A stretch of DNA of 64,000 nucleotides, from assembly GCA_001657315.1 (NCBI GenBank), contig LYSV01000012.1, positions 56,581-120,580 of the forward strand, given 5' to 3'. Position 1 is the first letter of the stretch. Every line of letters begins with the position of its first letter. Under the pieces are notes generated by a model. That model saw only the letters and a list, made by a program, of their open reading frames with translations. It was not told the DNA's origin and made no database searches. Source of the stretch: Flammeovirgaceae bacterium BBD 1991-12 (lineage in GTDB: Bacteria; Bacteroidota; Bacteroidia; Cytophagales; Cyclobacteriaceae). The position numbers and the translations under genes are program-made. This document shows, one piece after another, positions 34,765 to 44,520 of this stretch.

Positions 34765-37116
34765 ATGATCCTTCAGATACTTCACAGCATACGGATACTT
34801 TTCAAATACCGGCTATATACCGGCATCAGCCTTGTAGGACTGGGGGTTGCCGTTTCTTCGTTCTGGTTTATCGCCAATTATTTTAAACACTCCCATCAGT
34901 ACGATGCATTTCATGAAAACAGGGACAGGATCTACAGGCTGACCATGGAAATCACTACCGGTGGCAGTACCAGTCATTATGCAGCTACCGGACTACCACC
35001 GGGCGCCTTGCTGAACAAGGACTATACAGGCATCAGCGGCCATGCAAAAATGACTCTGCCCGGGGATGTTGTGGTGAAGGTCAATGAAGAACTCTTTCGG
35101 GAAAGGGACTTTTTTAGCGTTAATTCCGGAACGCTCGAGGTGTTCACTTTTCATTTTCTGACAGGAGACCGAACTACCTGCTTATCGAACCCCGGGTCAG
35201 TGATACTCTCCAGATTGCTGGCGGAAAAGTACTTCGGCAGCATTGATATTATTGATAGTCAGATCATGATCGGTGATGAGCTTTACTCGGTAAAAGGTGT
35301 GTTCGAGGACTGGCCCGAAAGCTCGCACCTGAAAGTGAACGCATTGTTGTATTCAGAAGAGAATACTGCTGATTTTGAGCTACAGGATTGGTTCAATATT
35401 GAACATTATAATTATGTTTTGCTTGACCCTGCTATCAATTATGAGGACCTGAATGCCAAACTGGACCACCTGGAGGCTCAACATCTTGCAGCCCTGGAAG
35501 GAACGGGTTTCAATGTAAAGCTTCATGCCCAACCTTTAAGCGACCTGTACCTCCTGCCCGCATTGATCGGCGACGTGCCCAAAGGGAGACCGATGTACAT
35601 AAATGCACTTGCATTCGCAGGATTGCTGGTACTACTGATTGCCGGTATGAACTATATTAACCTGTCACTTACGCAATCCACACAGCGTTCCAGGGAGATC
35701 CGGCTAAAGAAAATTCTAGGGATCCCGCGCCGGCAGCTTCTGCTTCAGACCGGGGTAGAATCCCTGATCATGACCCTGCTGGTACTCATGATCTCAGCGG
35801 TCCTGATAGTCGCCTTTGACCACCTGTACTATCGATATACAGGTTTTCTTACGCTGGACCTGACGGGGCATTGGCCCCTTGTAATGGTGATCTTCCTGGT
35901 TATTTTCATTTTGGGACTGCTCAGTACCACCTATTCCGGAGTGTACCTCACCTTTTCCGGTCGCCTGATAAACAGGGATGGAGCGTCCGTCGGTACGCTT
36001 AAAAAAGTACTCCTTGGCTTTCAGTTTGTCATGGCCGTAGTGATCCTGATCGCCACACTTACCATGGACCGGCAAATTCACTTCATGAAAAACAAGGACC
36101 TCGGTTTTTCAAAAGAACAGATAATGACCCTTGGCCTTCCGGGAGACGAAGCCTTAAAAAATGAACGGATCCAATTCAGGGAACGGATAAAAAATTTAGC
36201 CACCGTTCAAAGTGTATCCCTTATAGGCGGAGGGGCGTTGCCGGGAGAAGACAATGCGAAAGAAGCATTTGAAGTTGATATTGACGGGAAAAGAGAGCCG
36301 AAGGTGTATAACCATTACCGAATAGATGAAAATTACTTTGATCTGCTGGATATTCAATTTGTTGCAGGCCGGAATTTTCAGGCGGACAGATCAAGCGACA
36401 GAAGCGATGCACTCATCATCAACGAATCTCTGGCAAGGTCATTGAACTGGCAGGATCCGATAGGGAAGGAGCTTTTTGCTGGCTATGGAGGAGAGGAACC
36501 AAAAAAAGTGATCGGAGTGGTGCGGAATTTTCACAACAAATCGCTTCACAATGTGATCGAGCCGATCGTTTTTATCTACGATGAGCACTGGTCGTCCAAC
36601 CTCCTTGTCAAAACAGAGTTGTCCAATATGGACGCTGTAAAGTCTTTCTGGGCAGACCATTTCCCCGAAACGCCCATAGAGCTGACTTTTTTCGACAGGT
36701 TTATAGACTCCCTGTACACCAGGGAGGATCATTTGGTAAAACTGCTGAGCTTCTTTTCCGTTTTATCTTTGGCATTGTGCTGCATGGGGCTTTTCGCTGT
36801 ATTCTCCTTACATGTATTACAAAAAAACAGAGAAATGAGTATAAGAAAAGTGCTGGGTGCAAATGCCGCAGACATACTCAGGACCATAACGGGCCGTTAC
36901 GCAATAATCGCTCTGCTGGCAGTGGGTATAGCTGTTCCCGTTGCAGGTTTTCTGATGGACAAGTGGTTGAATGCATTCAGCTACAAGGTGAGTTTGGACC
37001 CGCTCGTTTTTATTGTCTCTACTTTCGTAGTGCTGTTAGCGGGTGGCGTAGCCATCATGTATCATGTGGTCAAGGTATTGCATGTTAATCCGGTTGATGC
37101 CTTAAAGCACGAATAG
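34765..37116 (+). CDS. FtsX/MacB-like ABC permease
   Basis: A 783-residue permease. I use the ATG at 34765 (MILQILHSIRILFKYRLYTG), the usual start of this family; an upstream TTG at 34690 adds an implausible hydrophilic stretch. The plan is one helix, a large MacB-type periplasmic domain (about 60-270), three helices, a second periplasmic domain and a final FtsX domain with three helices (MSIRKVLGANAADILRTI, then NPVDALKHE). The repeated MacB core in one chain is the usual Bacteroidota form. It follows the ATPase gene after a terminator, so it has at least a partly separate transcript. Confidence 0.92.
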   Translation: MILQILHSIRILFKYRLYTGISLVGLGVAVSSFWFIANYFKHSHQYDAFHENRDRIYRLTMEITTGGSTSHYAATGLPPGALLNKDYTGISGHAKMTLPGDVVVKVNEELFRERDFFSVNSGTLEVFTFHFLTGDRTTCLSNPGSVILSRLLAEKYFGSIDIIDSQIMIGDELYSVKGVFEDWPESSHLKVNALLYSEENTADFELQDWFNIEHYNYVLLDPAINYEDLNAKLDHLEAQHLAALEGTGFNVKLHAQPLSDLYLLPALIGDVPKGRPMYINALAFAGLLVLLIAGMNYINLSLTQSTQRSREIRLKKILGIPRRQLLLQTGVESLIMTLLVLMISAVLIVAFDHLYYRYTGFLTLDLTGHWPLVMVIFLVIFILGLLSTTYSGVYLTFSGRLINRDGASVGTLKKVLLGFQFVMAVVILIATLTMDRQIHFMKNKDLGFSKEQIMTLGLPGDEALKNERIQFRERIKNLATVQSVSLIGGGALPGEDNAKEAFEVDIDGKREPKVYNHYRIDENYFDLLDIQFVAGRNFQADRSSDRSDALIINESLARSLNWQDPIGKELFAGYGGEEPKKVIGVVRNFHNKSLHNVIEPIVFIYDEHWSSNLLVKTELSNMDAVKSFWADHFPETPIELTFFDRFIDSLYTREDHLVKLLSFFSVLSLALCCMGLFAVFSLHVLQKNREMSIRKVLGANAADILRTITGRYAIIALLAVGIAVPVAGFLMDKWLNAFSYKVSLDPLVFIVSTFVVLLAGGVAIMYHVVKVLHVNPVDALKHE

Positions 37117-37212
37117 TGGATACGTATGGCACTCGCTGTTGTGAACACGGATCATCGCATTTGGAAAAACCAGTAGGCTGTGCAGTCTGAGGTATTTTGT
37201 CTATAGTTAGGT

Positions 37213-39189
37213 TTAGTACTTCGTGCCTCCAAACGATTCCAGTCCAAACCCAAAGGGATACAGCGGATTTTCCGAGTCATACGGTACATCCTCTAACTGC
37301 TGCTGAACCGCTTCCCAATTCGAGGGAAGCTCGAACGGAAGCCTGCCTTCCGGTGTGGCCTCACCAAACAGCAACTGTGTCAATACCTCATCACTGGTAC
37401 CAAACTCCACCATGAGTGCCGCCGCATTTTCACTGACCCGGGTCAGTATGGCAGGCCGCTCCAGATTGACAACCACTATGGTCGGTTTTTGTTGTGCCAA
37501 TGCCAGGATGGCTGATTCTTCAGCTGTTTCATAATACAACCTGCCCTGATGGAAAAAACCCTCCAGAAAATATTCGTTCCGGGGCTCGAATGGCGTACGA
37601 AGCCGAAGCACGATCACATCGGCCTCTTCCGGAGACCCTACCAGCTCCCCGTAGGTACGAAGTACACCCGGATTGTTCATACCCTCCTGATAAACCTTTG
37701 TTTTCTGTTTCAGTGGTAGCAGGTCATTGTTTTTCAGCAAAACCGTCGATTTGGCCTGTGCTCTTTTGCCCTTTGCCTTAAACCTCTCATTACCGGCGAT
37801 TTTTTCTGCATTCTGAATATTTACATAGGGATCGTCAAACAGACCAAGCCTAAATTTGTCCCTGAGGATCCTCCGCACGGACTGGTCTATTCTTTCTTCC
37901 GTTATTTGCCCTGACCGGACAAGCTGAATGATAAGCTCGGGCGAACTCTCGCCACCAAACTGGTCACAACCTGCCTCAAGTACCTTGCGGGTCCTTTCCA
38001 ATGGTGTGAGACTTTCTACACCCCATGCACGGACAGGTCCTACTCCGCTGTCATTGATAATGTTCCAGTCGGTGCATACCACACCATCAAACCGGAGGGA
38101 GTCACGTAGCAGCCCTGTAATGATCTCCCGGTTAAATGCAAAAGCCACATTTTCATTGGTTTGATCTACCGGTATGCCATAATAGGGCATGATCTGGGCT
38201 GTTTTGGCCGGAAACGCTCCTTCTGTGAACGGGATAAGATGATAGTCAAAGTTCTTTCCGGGATATACCTGTTCCCTGCCATAGGGAAAGTGTGCATCCT
38301 CACCGTCCTTTTGTGGGCCACCACCTGAGAAGTGCTTGGTCATACAGGCCACGGAATGATGCCCCAGCGAATTCCCCTGAAAGCCCAACACGTATGCCCG
38401 GGTCATAATGGCAGACAGATGAGCATCTTCACCGAACGTGCCGTTCACCCTGCCCCACCGTGGCTCGGTAGCCAGATCTGCCATGGGATGCAGGGCCAGT
38501 CTGATACCCACGGCTTTGTATTCCTGCCTGGCAATATCTCCAAACTCACGCACCAAAAGAGTGTCACGGGTGGCGGCCAGGCCAGGCGCCGTAGGCCATT
38601 GAGAGAATGAGGGGGTATACACAGAGGCACCGGGGTTGTCCGGCGTTCCATGCCTTGGATCAGTGGCTATGGTGACTGGTATTCCAAGCCTGGTACGCTC
38701 AGCCAGCTTCTGGATAGTGTTGTTGAAGGTGGCGAGGGTTTTTGCATCATAGGAATGAATGATATTAAAACTGTTCATGAGTTTCCTGGCGATCAACTCC
38801 GAACTCTGTGGCATAACCACTCCAAAAAGACTGTTGACGGGATCCAGTGAGAAAGGAGGTGTATCGATGGGTTTGCCCTCATCGGTCATGCCGATCATGG
38901 TGATGAACATGCAGCCTGCCTTTTCCTCCAGTGTCATCTGACCCAGCAGGTCCTCTACACGTTCCTCCGGACTGCTGGCAGGGTCTTCGTAAATGTCGAT
39001 CCTGTTGTTCTTGTTCAGATCCCTGTAACGTACCCCATTCCTTTTAATGACCGGCGCTTCAGCTTTTAGCAATGCGTAGTTGTTTCTGGCTTTTATGTAT
39101 CGGTATCCGTAAAAGCCCACGACAATAATGAAAAGAATTCCGATAGTGCCGAGAAGTAGCCTTGTTATGATCCTTGTAAGTTTTTTCAT
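37213..39189 (-). CDS. Glycoside hydrolase family 3 beta-glycosidase
   Basis: A 658-residue GH3 enzyme with an N-terminal membrane anchor or uncleaved signal (about 9-30), so it acts in the periplasm or at the membrane. Residues 57-69 (DLNKNNRIDIYED) look like a calcium-binding loop, seen in this GH3 subfamily. Substrate-binding KHFSGGGPQKDGEDAH and the nucleophile D374 (GVVCTDWNII) are present, followed by the C-terminal alpha/beta sandwich (VIVLRLRTPFEPRNEYFLEG). The specificity (beta-glucosidase, xylosidase or other) cannot be read from sequence. It is divergent from the NrtR-type regulator with two matching operators between them. Confidence 0.93.
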   Translation of the reverse strand: MKKLTRIITRLLLGTIGILFIIVVGFYGYRYIKARNNYALLKAEAPVIKRNGVRYRDLNKNNRIDIYEDPASSPEERVEDLLGQMTLEEKAGCMFITMIGMTDEGKPIDTPPFSLDPVNSLFGVVMPQSSELIARKLMNSFNIIHSYDAKTLATFNNTIQKLAERTRLGIPVTIATDPRHGTPDNPGASVYTPSFSQWPTAPGLAATRDTLLVREFGDIARQEYKAVGIRLALHPMADLATEPRWGRVNGTFGEDAHLSAIMTRAYVLGFQGNSLGHHSVACMTKHFSGGGPQKDGEDAHFPYGREQVYPGKNFDYHLIPFTEGAFPAKTAQIMPYYGIPVDQTNENVAFAFNREIITGLLRDSLRFDGVVCTDWNIINDSGVGPVRAWGVESLTPLERTRKVLEAGCDQFGGESSPELIIQLVRSGQITEERIDQSVRRILRDKFRLGLFDDPYVNIQNAEKIAGNERFKAKGKRAQAKSTVLLKNNDLLPLKQKTKVYQEGMNNPGVLRTYGELVGSPEEADVIVLRLRTPFEPRNEYFLEGFFHQGRLYYETAEESAILALAQQKPTIVVVNLERPAILTRVSENAAALMVEFGTSDEVLTQLLFGEATPEGRLPFELPSNWEAVQQQLEDVPYDSENPLYPFGFGLESFGGTKY

Positions 39190-39191
39190 CT

Positions 39192-39212
39192 ATTGTGTAT
39201 TATATACACAAT
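39192..39212. promoter_or_regulatory. Operator 1 (GTGTA-N5-TACAC) before the GH3 gene
   Basis: ATTGTGTAT-TAT-ATACACAAT is a perfect 21-bp palindrome containing GTGTA-N5-TACAC. It lies directly upstream of the GH3 start (ATG at 39189). The second site at 39233-39247 has the same half-sites and spacing. NrtR-family regulators bind palindromes of about this length, so it is a probable site of the regulator at 39271. Confidence 0.7.
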
Positions 39213-39232
39213 ATACAAAATCTTTAACTAAA

Positions 39233-39247
39233 GTGTAAATCATACAC
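39233..39247. promoter_or_regulatory. Operator 2 (GTGTA-N5-TACAC) before the regulator gene
   Basis: GTGTA (39233-39237), AATCA, TACAC (39243-39247). The half-sites and 5-base spacer length equal those of operator 1, with centres 38 bp apart. It lies 24 bases upstream of the regulator ATG and suggests autoregulation. Confidence 0.65.
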
Positions 39248-39270
39248 ATTAAAAACTTTAATTTTAGATC

Positions 39271-40041
39271 ATGGATCTGACCATGTCCTCCATAGAGGAT
39301 CACATTCAAAACTGGCAACCGGGTCTTTCAATCGACTGTGTTATAATGGGTTATGCCAATCATGAGCTGCATGTTCTTTTATTAAAGTGGAAAAACTCCG
39401 ACCGTTGGTCACTTCCGGGCGGCTTTATTGAGAAGGAAGAGGATCTGGATGACGCTGCACTACGCATTTTAAGTGAACGGACCGGGGTGACACTGCCTAC
39501 GCTGCACCAGTTCCATACCTTTGGAGGGAGACAAAGACGGGACCCGGATGACGTATTGGAAGTACTCAGCAGTTTGGAGTTGAAAAATCCGGTAGTTGAG
39601 AACTGGCTTATGCAAAGGTTTGTCAGTGTGGGCTATTTGTCTCTGATCAACATGAACACGTCGCATCCCAAAGCGGATTTTCTGAGCGACCGGTGCGAAT
39701 GGATTTTACTAAGGGATGTGCCTGAACTGATCTTCGATCACAATGAAATGATTGAAAAGGCATTGGAATTTTTAAGGATACGACTTCGGTATCTGCCTGT
39801 AGGACGGTCTCTGCTGCCTCAGAAATTTACAATGAAGGATCTGCAAAGGCTTTATGAAACAATCCTGAACAAAAGCCTGGACCGGGCCAATTTTCAAAAA
39901 TCATTTCTAAAGCTGAATGTTTTGGTACGACATGAGAAGCAAATGTTGGGCGGGGCTCACAAAGCCCCCTTCCTTTATTCCTTTGATAAGGTCCGGTATG
40001 ATGAGTATATGAAAAGAGGGCTGGGGTTTACGCTTTCGTGA
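39271..40041 (+). CDS. NrtR-family Nudix-like transcriptional regulator
   Basis: A 256-residue protein: a Nudix domain (about 18-155) followed by a winged helix (about 165-250, FTMKDLQRLYETILN, LNVLVRHEK). In the Nudix box (GX5EX7REUXEEXGU) G51, E57, R65, E69 and G72 are kept, but two acidic positions are Ile66 and Arg70. Loss of catalytic glutamates is typical of members that bind a sugar or ADP-ribose-type ligand as effector rather than hydrolyse it. In Bacteroidota relatives control sugar catabolism genes. The GH3 gene is the likely target. Confidence 0.9.
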   Translation: MDLTMSSIEDHIQNWQPGLSIDCVIMGYANHELHVLLLKWKNSDRWSLPGGFIEKEEDLDDAALRILSERTGVTLPTLHQFHTFGGRQRRDPDDVLEVLSSLELKNPVVENWLMQRFVSVGYLSLINMNTSHPKADFLSDRCEWILLRDVPELIFDHNEMIEKALEFLRIRLRYLPVGRSLLPQKFTMKDLQRLYETILNKSLDRANFQKSFLKLNVLVRHEKQMLGGAHKAPFLYSFDKVRYDEYMKRGLGFTLS

Positions 40042-40133
40042 ACATCAGCGTGTCGATTGACCAAAATGTTCCTTTCCGGTTCTTTTGATGAGCCCTGTGA
40101 CTTTTAACATTTTCCAAATTATGTCTGGGAAAC

Positions 40134-40757
40134 ATGAAACGAAAATCCAGACATACACAACAAAAGGTACATAGGACGTCATTACCGATGTCTGCGGTTG
40201 CCCTGATGATGATCTGTATTTTCATCTACTTGACAAACTCCTACAAACCTAAGTGGGTGTATAATTGGAGCAGGATAAGATCTCAAATTAAGGATACTAT
40301 TCAATTGATTGAGGATTATGGGAGTGTGACCAGCGGAATTGTTGGCGTTGGAGGGACGACACCCCTGCAATGGTATCGCAGGCGTTGGCTTATGAAAAAT
40401 GCGACTGAAATGGAACTTTTGAGGCTTACCGGATACCCCGATGGAGTCATCAAGGCAACAGCGTACGAGGCTTTGATAAGAAGGGGGAGCGGGAACAGAC
40501 TTGACCTGTTATTTATGGCTATAACAGATACAACCACATTTTTCAATTTTCAATCCGGTTGTATCAGCGAAACAGTTATGATTGGAGAATATCTCATCGA
40601 ATATGCTCTCCATCTTCATCATGGGCAACCTCCGTCCGTCGCTGAAAGCAGGAAGTCAGGTCTGGCGAAAGCTGAGCTAAAACAGATCGATGAATTGTAC
40701 AAAGAAATTAAATCCGAAAAATGGACGTATTATGAAAAATACAGCGATCATCGATAG
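40134..40757 (+). CDS. Hypothetical membrane-anchored protein
   Basis: A 207-residue protein with one N-terminal helix (SAVALMMICIFIYLTNSY, about 19-36) after a basic tail, so most of it is probably periplasmic. Residues 60-75 are Gly/Thr-rich. The segment around ELLRLTGYPDGVIKATAYEALIRR resembles a single HEAT-like helical repeat. The tail is a charged helix. I recognise no family. The codon use is more AT-rich than in the genes on either side, as in the next two genes, so this block may be acquired. Confidence 0.6.
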   Translation: MKRKSRHTQQKVHRTSLPMSAVALMMICIFIYLTNSYKPKWVYNWSRIRSQIKDTIQLIEDYGSVTSGIVGVGGTTPLQWYRRRWLMKNATEMELLRLTGYPDGVIKATAYEALIRRGSGNRLDLLFMAITDTTTFFNFQSGCISETVMIGEYLIEYALHLHHGQPPSVAESRKSGLAKAELKQIDELYKEIKSEKWTYYEKYSDHR

Positions 40758-40872
40758 TGGGAGTTGAGACTATCAGGGTGGCCTGTGACTTTGTTATTCC
40801 ATTGTCCCCCCTTCCAACACATCCCTCGTCTAATGCCTTTATTCACTGAAACCTTTTAACCCCGGTTATGGA

Positions 40873-42015
40873 ATGATACGAATTATACCACTGCTTATCG
40901 TTTTTCTGTTTGTTATAAGTTCTGCCTATCCTCAAACGACCTTATCAGGTCAACTGACATCAAGTGATACTATTAACCTGAAAGTATTAAATGTTTATCC
41001 TGCTTCCTTTCCTTCAGTTTCATTGATCATCAGGGCAGAAACCAGTAATCAGCTACCAATTTGGGATTTATCCAAAACCAACATTCTTGTTACCGAAAAT
41101 TCTGTAGAGTGCAGAGTTGACTCATTGGTTTTATTATCACAAAATCAATCGGTTAAAGTGAGTCTGGTTCTCGATCATTCAGGGTCTATGCAGTTGAGTG
41201 ATGAGCTTTTGGATACGTTGAAGTATCCTGAGATGGCTCAATACATATATGATGGATATCTGTACCTACCTGAAGGATTCAGATATCCGGATGATTATAT
41301 CGCGCCAATCGACCATGCCAAAAGTGCTATCCGTGTATTCACTGATTCTTTTAATTCCACAAAAGACTCCATCAACTTAATTGGTTTTTCTTCCAGTGTG
41401 GACATCAACTTACCTTTTACCCATGACGTTTCCAAGATAGATTCAATCTTGAATCTGATCACGGCAGACAGTCTTACTGCTTTTTACGATGCGCTGAAAA
41501 CAGGCATACACAACCTGTCCCATGAAATGGGGCTTAAGGCGTTGGTAGCCTTAACGGATGGTCAGGATAATAATTCTGTTTCAGACTTTTCACAGGTTGT
41601 TTCGGCCGCACAGGCAGCAGAGGTTCCGATCTATATCATTGGCCTGGGAACTGTGAACAAAGACACGCTGAAGATGATCGCTGATTCAACTGGGGGACGT
41701 TTTTATCATACCACAGCCCCAACTTCACTTATTGGCTTGTATACTCTGATCAGTAAGTCTATTCAGTCAATTTATGAGCTGCATTATACATCTTACCACC
41801 TCTCCAGCATAGATTCCACCCGAGAAATTGTATTACATTATGATGTTGACAGCATATTTGTTAATCAGGCTATTGTAAATTCTACACTGCCCAAAGAGGT
41901 GCTGCAGGAACTTAGGAGGCGAAGAGATAAAAGAAGAATGAAGTTTGTCTACGGAAGTTTTTTGGTACTGGCCCTTATCGGTTCTGCTGTTTTATATTAC
42001 AAGCTAAGATCATAA
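40873..42015 (+). CDS. VWA-domain membrane protein
   Basis: A 380-residue protein. A signal peptide ends SAYPQ, a short N-terminal domain follows, then a von Willebrand A domain from about residue 95. The metal site motif DHSGSM gives D101, S103 and S105, and ALTDGQDN supplies the later Asp. A C-terminal helix (about 357-377, FVYGSFLVLALIGSAVLYY) with a basic stretch before it anchors the protein, so the VWA domain is on the outer side of the inner membrane. Such proteins bind other proteins through the metal. There is no MoxR-type ATPase next to it, so it is not a usual BatA operon. Confidence 0.85.
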   Translation: MIRIIPLLIVFLFVISSAYPQTTLSGQLTSSDTINLKVLNVYPASFPSVSLIIRAETSNQLPIWDLSKTNILVTENSVECRVDSLVLLSQNQSVKVSLVLDHSGSMQLSDELLDTLKYPEMAQYIYDGYLYLPEGFRYPDDYIAPIDHAKSAIRVFTDSFNSTKDSINLIGFSSSVDINLPFTHDVSKIDSILNLITADSLTAFYDALKTGIHNLSHEMGLKALVALTDGQDNNSVSDFSQVVSAAQAAEVPIYIIGLGTVNKDTLKMIADSTGGRFYHTTAPTSLIGLYTLISKSIQSIYELHYTSYHLSSIDSTREIVLHYDVDSIFVNQAIVNSTLPKEVLQELRRRRDKRRMKFVYGSFLVLALIGSAVLYYKLRS

Positions 42016-42154
42016 AGCTGACTAGAGGTGCCTGGTGCAGGTTACATGCAAAATGTCCAATGGAATGGTACAGGTCAAATTGCTATATTCTTACTATTTT
42101 GACGATCTGTACAACAGATTTGCAATACCATCGGAACATGTTCGTTTCTTTTTT

Positions 42155-42652
42155 ATGAAGACCCTCCTCCTGTTCCCCCTGCTTTTGGTGAATATTGTCC
42201 TTTTTGCTCAGAATAAGCCACGAAATTCAGTATACTTTGAAGCAGGCGGCTCTACCTTCTTCTATTCACTGAACTACGATCGATTGGTTTTACAGGATAA
42301 GGAATGGGAGTTGACCGGTCGGCTGGGGTTCATGTATCTTCCACTCGGTAGTAGACAAATGCTTGGGTTTCCACTGGGAGTTTCTGTGCTGAGGCCCTAC
42401 AGCAAAAGTAACTCATTTGAGCTGGGCTTTACCGGATCATTCATAGTTGATCAATACGATTATACAACTGACCTGGTGTATTTACCGGGAGTCAAGGCGG
42501 GCATTCGACATTATCCGATCGGTAAAGGGTTATTCTGGAATACAGCGTTGCAATTCACAGTAGTGATCGTTCAGGATGGGTTGGATGACGAGACGGTCGA
42601 CGAAGTGAGTACCACCCCGCTTGCCAGCTTTGGTGTAGGCTATGCTTTTTGA
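42155..42652 (+). CDS. Small outer-membrane beta-barrel-like protein
   Basis: A 165-residue protein. The start is the ATG at 42155, which gives a signal peptide ending VLFAQ; an open extension to 42035 lacks signal character. The mature part shows short alternating strands (NSVYFEAGGSTFFYSLNYDR, RLGFMYLPLGSRQM, LASFGVGYAF) and ends in Phe. It has the size of a small eight-strand barrel. It follows the VWA gene after 139 bases. The function is unknown. Confidence 0.7.
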   Translation: MKTLLLFPLLLVNIVLFAQNKPRNSVYFEAGGSTFFYSLNYDRLVLQDKEWELTGRLGFMYLPLGSRQMLGFPLGVSVLRPYSKSNSFELGFTGSFIVDQYDYTTDLVYLPGVKAGIRHYPIGKGLFWNTALQFTVVIVQDGLDDETVDEVSTTPLASFGVGYAF

Positions 42653-42775
42653 CCTCATTGCGTAATATCCTGTAAATAAATATTGACTGCAATGACCTTC
42701 CTGCTTTAACTTCCTTTTTTGTATCTTCAAAGTGATCAGATGATTTAGCTTAATGACCTATATTCAGTGGCAAAA

Positions 42776-43504
42776 ATGAAGATATGCGTGGCACAGACCA
42801 GACCCGTCAAAGGACATATTCCGGCCAATATTCAGCGCCATAAAAAACTGACGGAATTGGCCATTTCCGAGGGAACTGACCTGATCATTTTCCCTGAACT
42901 GTCATTAACAGGTTATGAGCCCACATTGGCGGAGAAGCTGGCAACGGATCAGGAGGACAGCAGGTTCAATGTTTTTCAGGAGCTGAGCAATAACGGACAG
43001 GTCACCATCGGAGTTGGGGTGCCAGTAAAAAGCCCGGTAGGTATTTGTATAGGAATGGTCCTTTTTCAGCCCCACCGGAACAGACAGACCTATTTCAAGC
43101 AGTACCTCCATCCTGATGAAGAAGAATTTTTTGTAGCTGGTGAGGGGCTTACCGGTTTGACTGTTCAGAAAAACTACGTCGCATTGGCCATCTGTTATGA
43201 GCTATCCGTTCCGGAGCATTCAGAACGCGCCAGCAATAACGGAGCGAAGATCTATATTGCCAGTGTAGCCAAATCCGGTGAGGGTGCTGATCATGCAACA
43301 AAAACCCTTTCTGAGATCGCCCGGAAATACTCCATGACGGTATTAATGTCCAACTGTACCGGGCCATGTGAGGGCTTTGAGGCTGAAGGCCGGACTTCTG
43401 TCTGGAACACTAAGGGCGTACTGGCCGCTCAACTTGGCAATAACACGGAAGGAATGATCATCATCGATACCTGTACAGGCGGAATAATCGAAAAAACGAT
43501 ATAA
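42776..43504 (+). CDS. Carbon-nitrogen hydrolase (nitrilase superfamily)
   Basis: A 242-residue protein. I use ATG at 42776; a GTG at 42767 would add three residues. The Glu-Lys-Cys triad is E41 (FPELSLTGY), K109 (FKQYLHPDEEEFF) and C140 (AICYELS). The length and simple single-domain form fit aliphatic amidases or omega-amidase-like enzymes, which hydrolyse amide or nitrile bonds of small molecules in the cytoplasm. The substrate is not apparent from the neighbours. It is followed by the CHAD gene after 79 bases. Confidence 0.88.
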   Translation: MKICVAQTRPVKGHIPANIQRHKKLTELAISEGTDLIIFPELSLTGYEPTLAEKLATDQEDSRFNVFQELSNNGQVTIGVGVPVKSPVGICIGMVLFQPHRNRQTYFKQYLHPDEEEFFVAGEGLTGLTVQKNYVALAICYELSVPEHSERASNNGAKIYIASVAKSGEGADHATKTLSEIARKYSMTVLMSNCTGPCEGFEAEGRTSVWNTKGVLAAQLGNNTEGMIIIDTCTGGIIEKTI

Positions 43505-43583
43505 ATCATTTCACAGGAAGAGGTTAACTTTATAACTGACCGGGCAGTTGTCACCCGATGTCAGCCACAGACCGGCACATCAG

Positions 43584-44423
43584 ATGGGAAAAAGCCGTTT
43601 AATACAATACTATACCGATCTGCAGACCTCCTTTACTCAATACTTCAAAAAGGCGCAGGAGAGGCAGGGAGTGGAAGATATCCACCAGTTGAGAGTGTAT
43701 GTTAAAAAGCTGAGAACCATGTGGACCTTGCTGGAATGGGTAAGTCACGACGACTTCAGCAAAAAGGAACATTTTGCTCTGGTATCAGAGCTGTTTGCTG
43801 ATGCCGGTGTGGTACGGGAGGCACAACTCAACCTTGCGATGATCAGCAAATACAATTCGGCTCACGGACCGTCCTACACAAAGTACATAGCCAAAATACA
43901 AAGACAGGCGGAAGGAAAACTGCTTGAAGAAATGGAAGCCTTCGATTTCAAAAGGCTCAGGACGCTGGACAACGCACTGATGATGAAAATAAATGGATTG
44001 TCTGACAAAACTGTGTTGAAGGAGTCTGGTACCCTGATGCTCAGGGAAATGGATAAAGTCAACAGGCTGGTGGATGAGTTGCATCATAATCAAAAGCTGC
44101 ACAAGGTGAGAACGCACCTTAAAAAGGTGACTGAAATGGCTGTGATCATGAACCTGCTGGATACCAGGGCAGTAGAGGAAGAGTGGCAGAGCCGGATCAG
44201 GTCACTGGGGCAGCGTATTGGCAAATGGCATGATTATGCCGTGCTTGTAGCATCCCTGAAAAATTTCACTGAGCAAAGGCACCGGAAAAAGGACCCCCGG
44301 CGCTTGAAAGAATTTATCCGGCATATTGAACATCATAAGCAGGCAAAACAAAAGAAAATACATGATCTGCTGGACAGGTATGTGACACAAAGCCATATAC
44401 AGGTCATATTAAGCCAGAACTAA
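43584..44423 (+). CDS. CHAD-domain protein
   Basis: A 279-residue protein. I use the ATG at 43584 (MGKSRLIQYYTDLQ); an upstream TTG at 43548 is possible. The CHAD signature VEDIHQLRVYVKKLRTMW is present, and the whole protein is two four-helix bundles rich in conserved His, Arg and Lys (KWHDYAVLVASL, HIEHHKQAKQKK), which bind polyphosphate in studied members. CHAD often occurs next to a CYTH domain; none is seen here. The cellular role of the stand-alone form is not established. Confidence 0.85.
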   Translation: MGKSRLIQYYTDLQTSFTQYFKKAQERQGVEDIHQLRVYVKKLRTMWTLLEWVSHDDFSKKEHFALVSELFADAGVVREAQLNLAMISKYNSAHGPSYTKYIAKIQRQAEGKLLEEMEAFDFKRLRTLDNALMMKINGLSDKTVLKESGTLMLREMDKVNRLVDELHHNQKLHKVRTHLKKVTEMAVIMNLLDTRAVEEEWQSRIRSLGQRIGKWHDYAVLVASLKNFTEQRHRKKDPRRLKEFIRHIEHHKQAKQKKIHDLLDRYVTQSHIQVILSQN

Positions 44424-44520
44424 TCTCACCACGGTTCAGGTTCAGTGATGGAATAGGTATGTTTCCCAAAGAGTGGTACCAAATATTTCCTTCTTGCATC
44501 AGAAACACGTACGTGAAGGT

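Noticed and set aside
37120..37150. Sigma-54-like TGGCAC sequence between the permease and the GH3 gene
   Set aside because: The -12 part is out of register by one base and the site lies between convergent genes.
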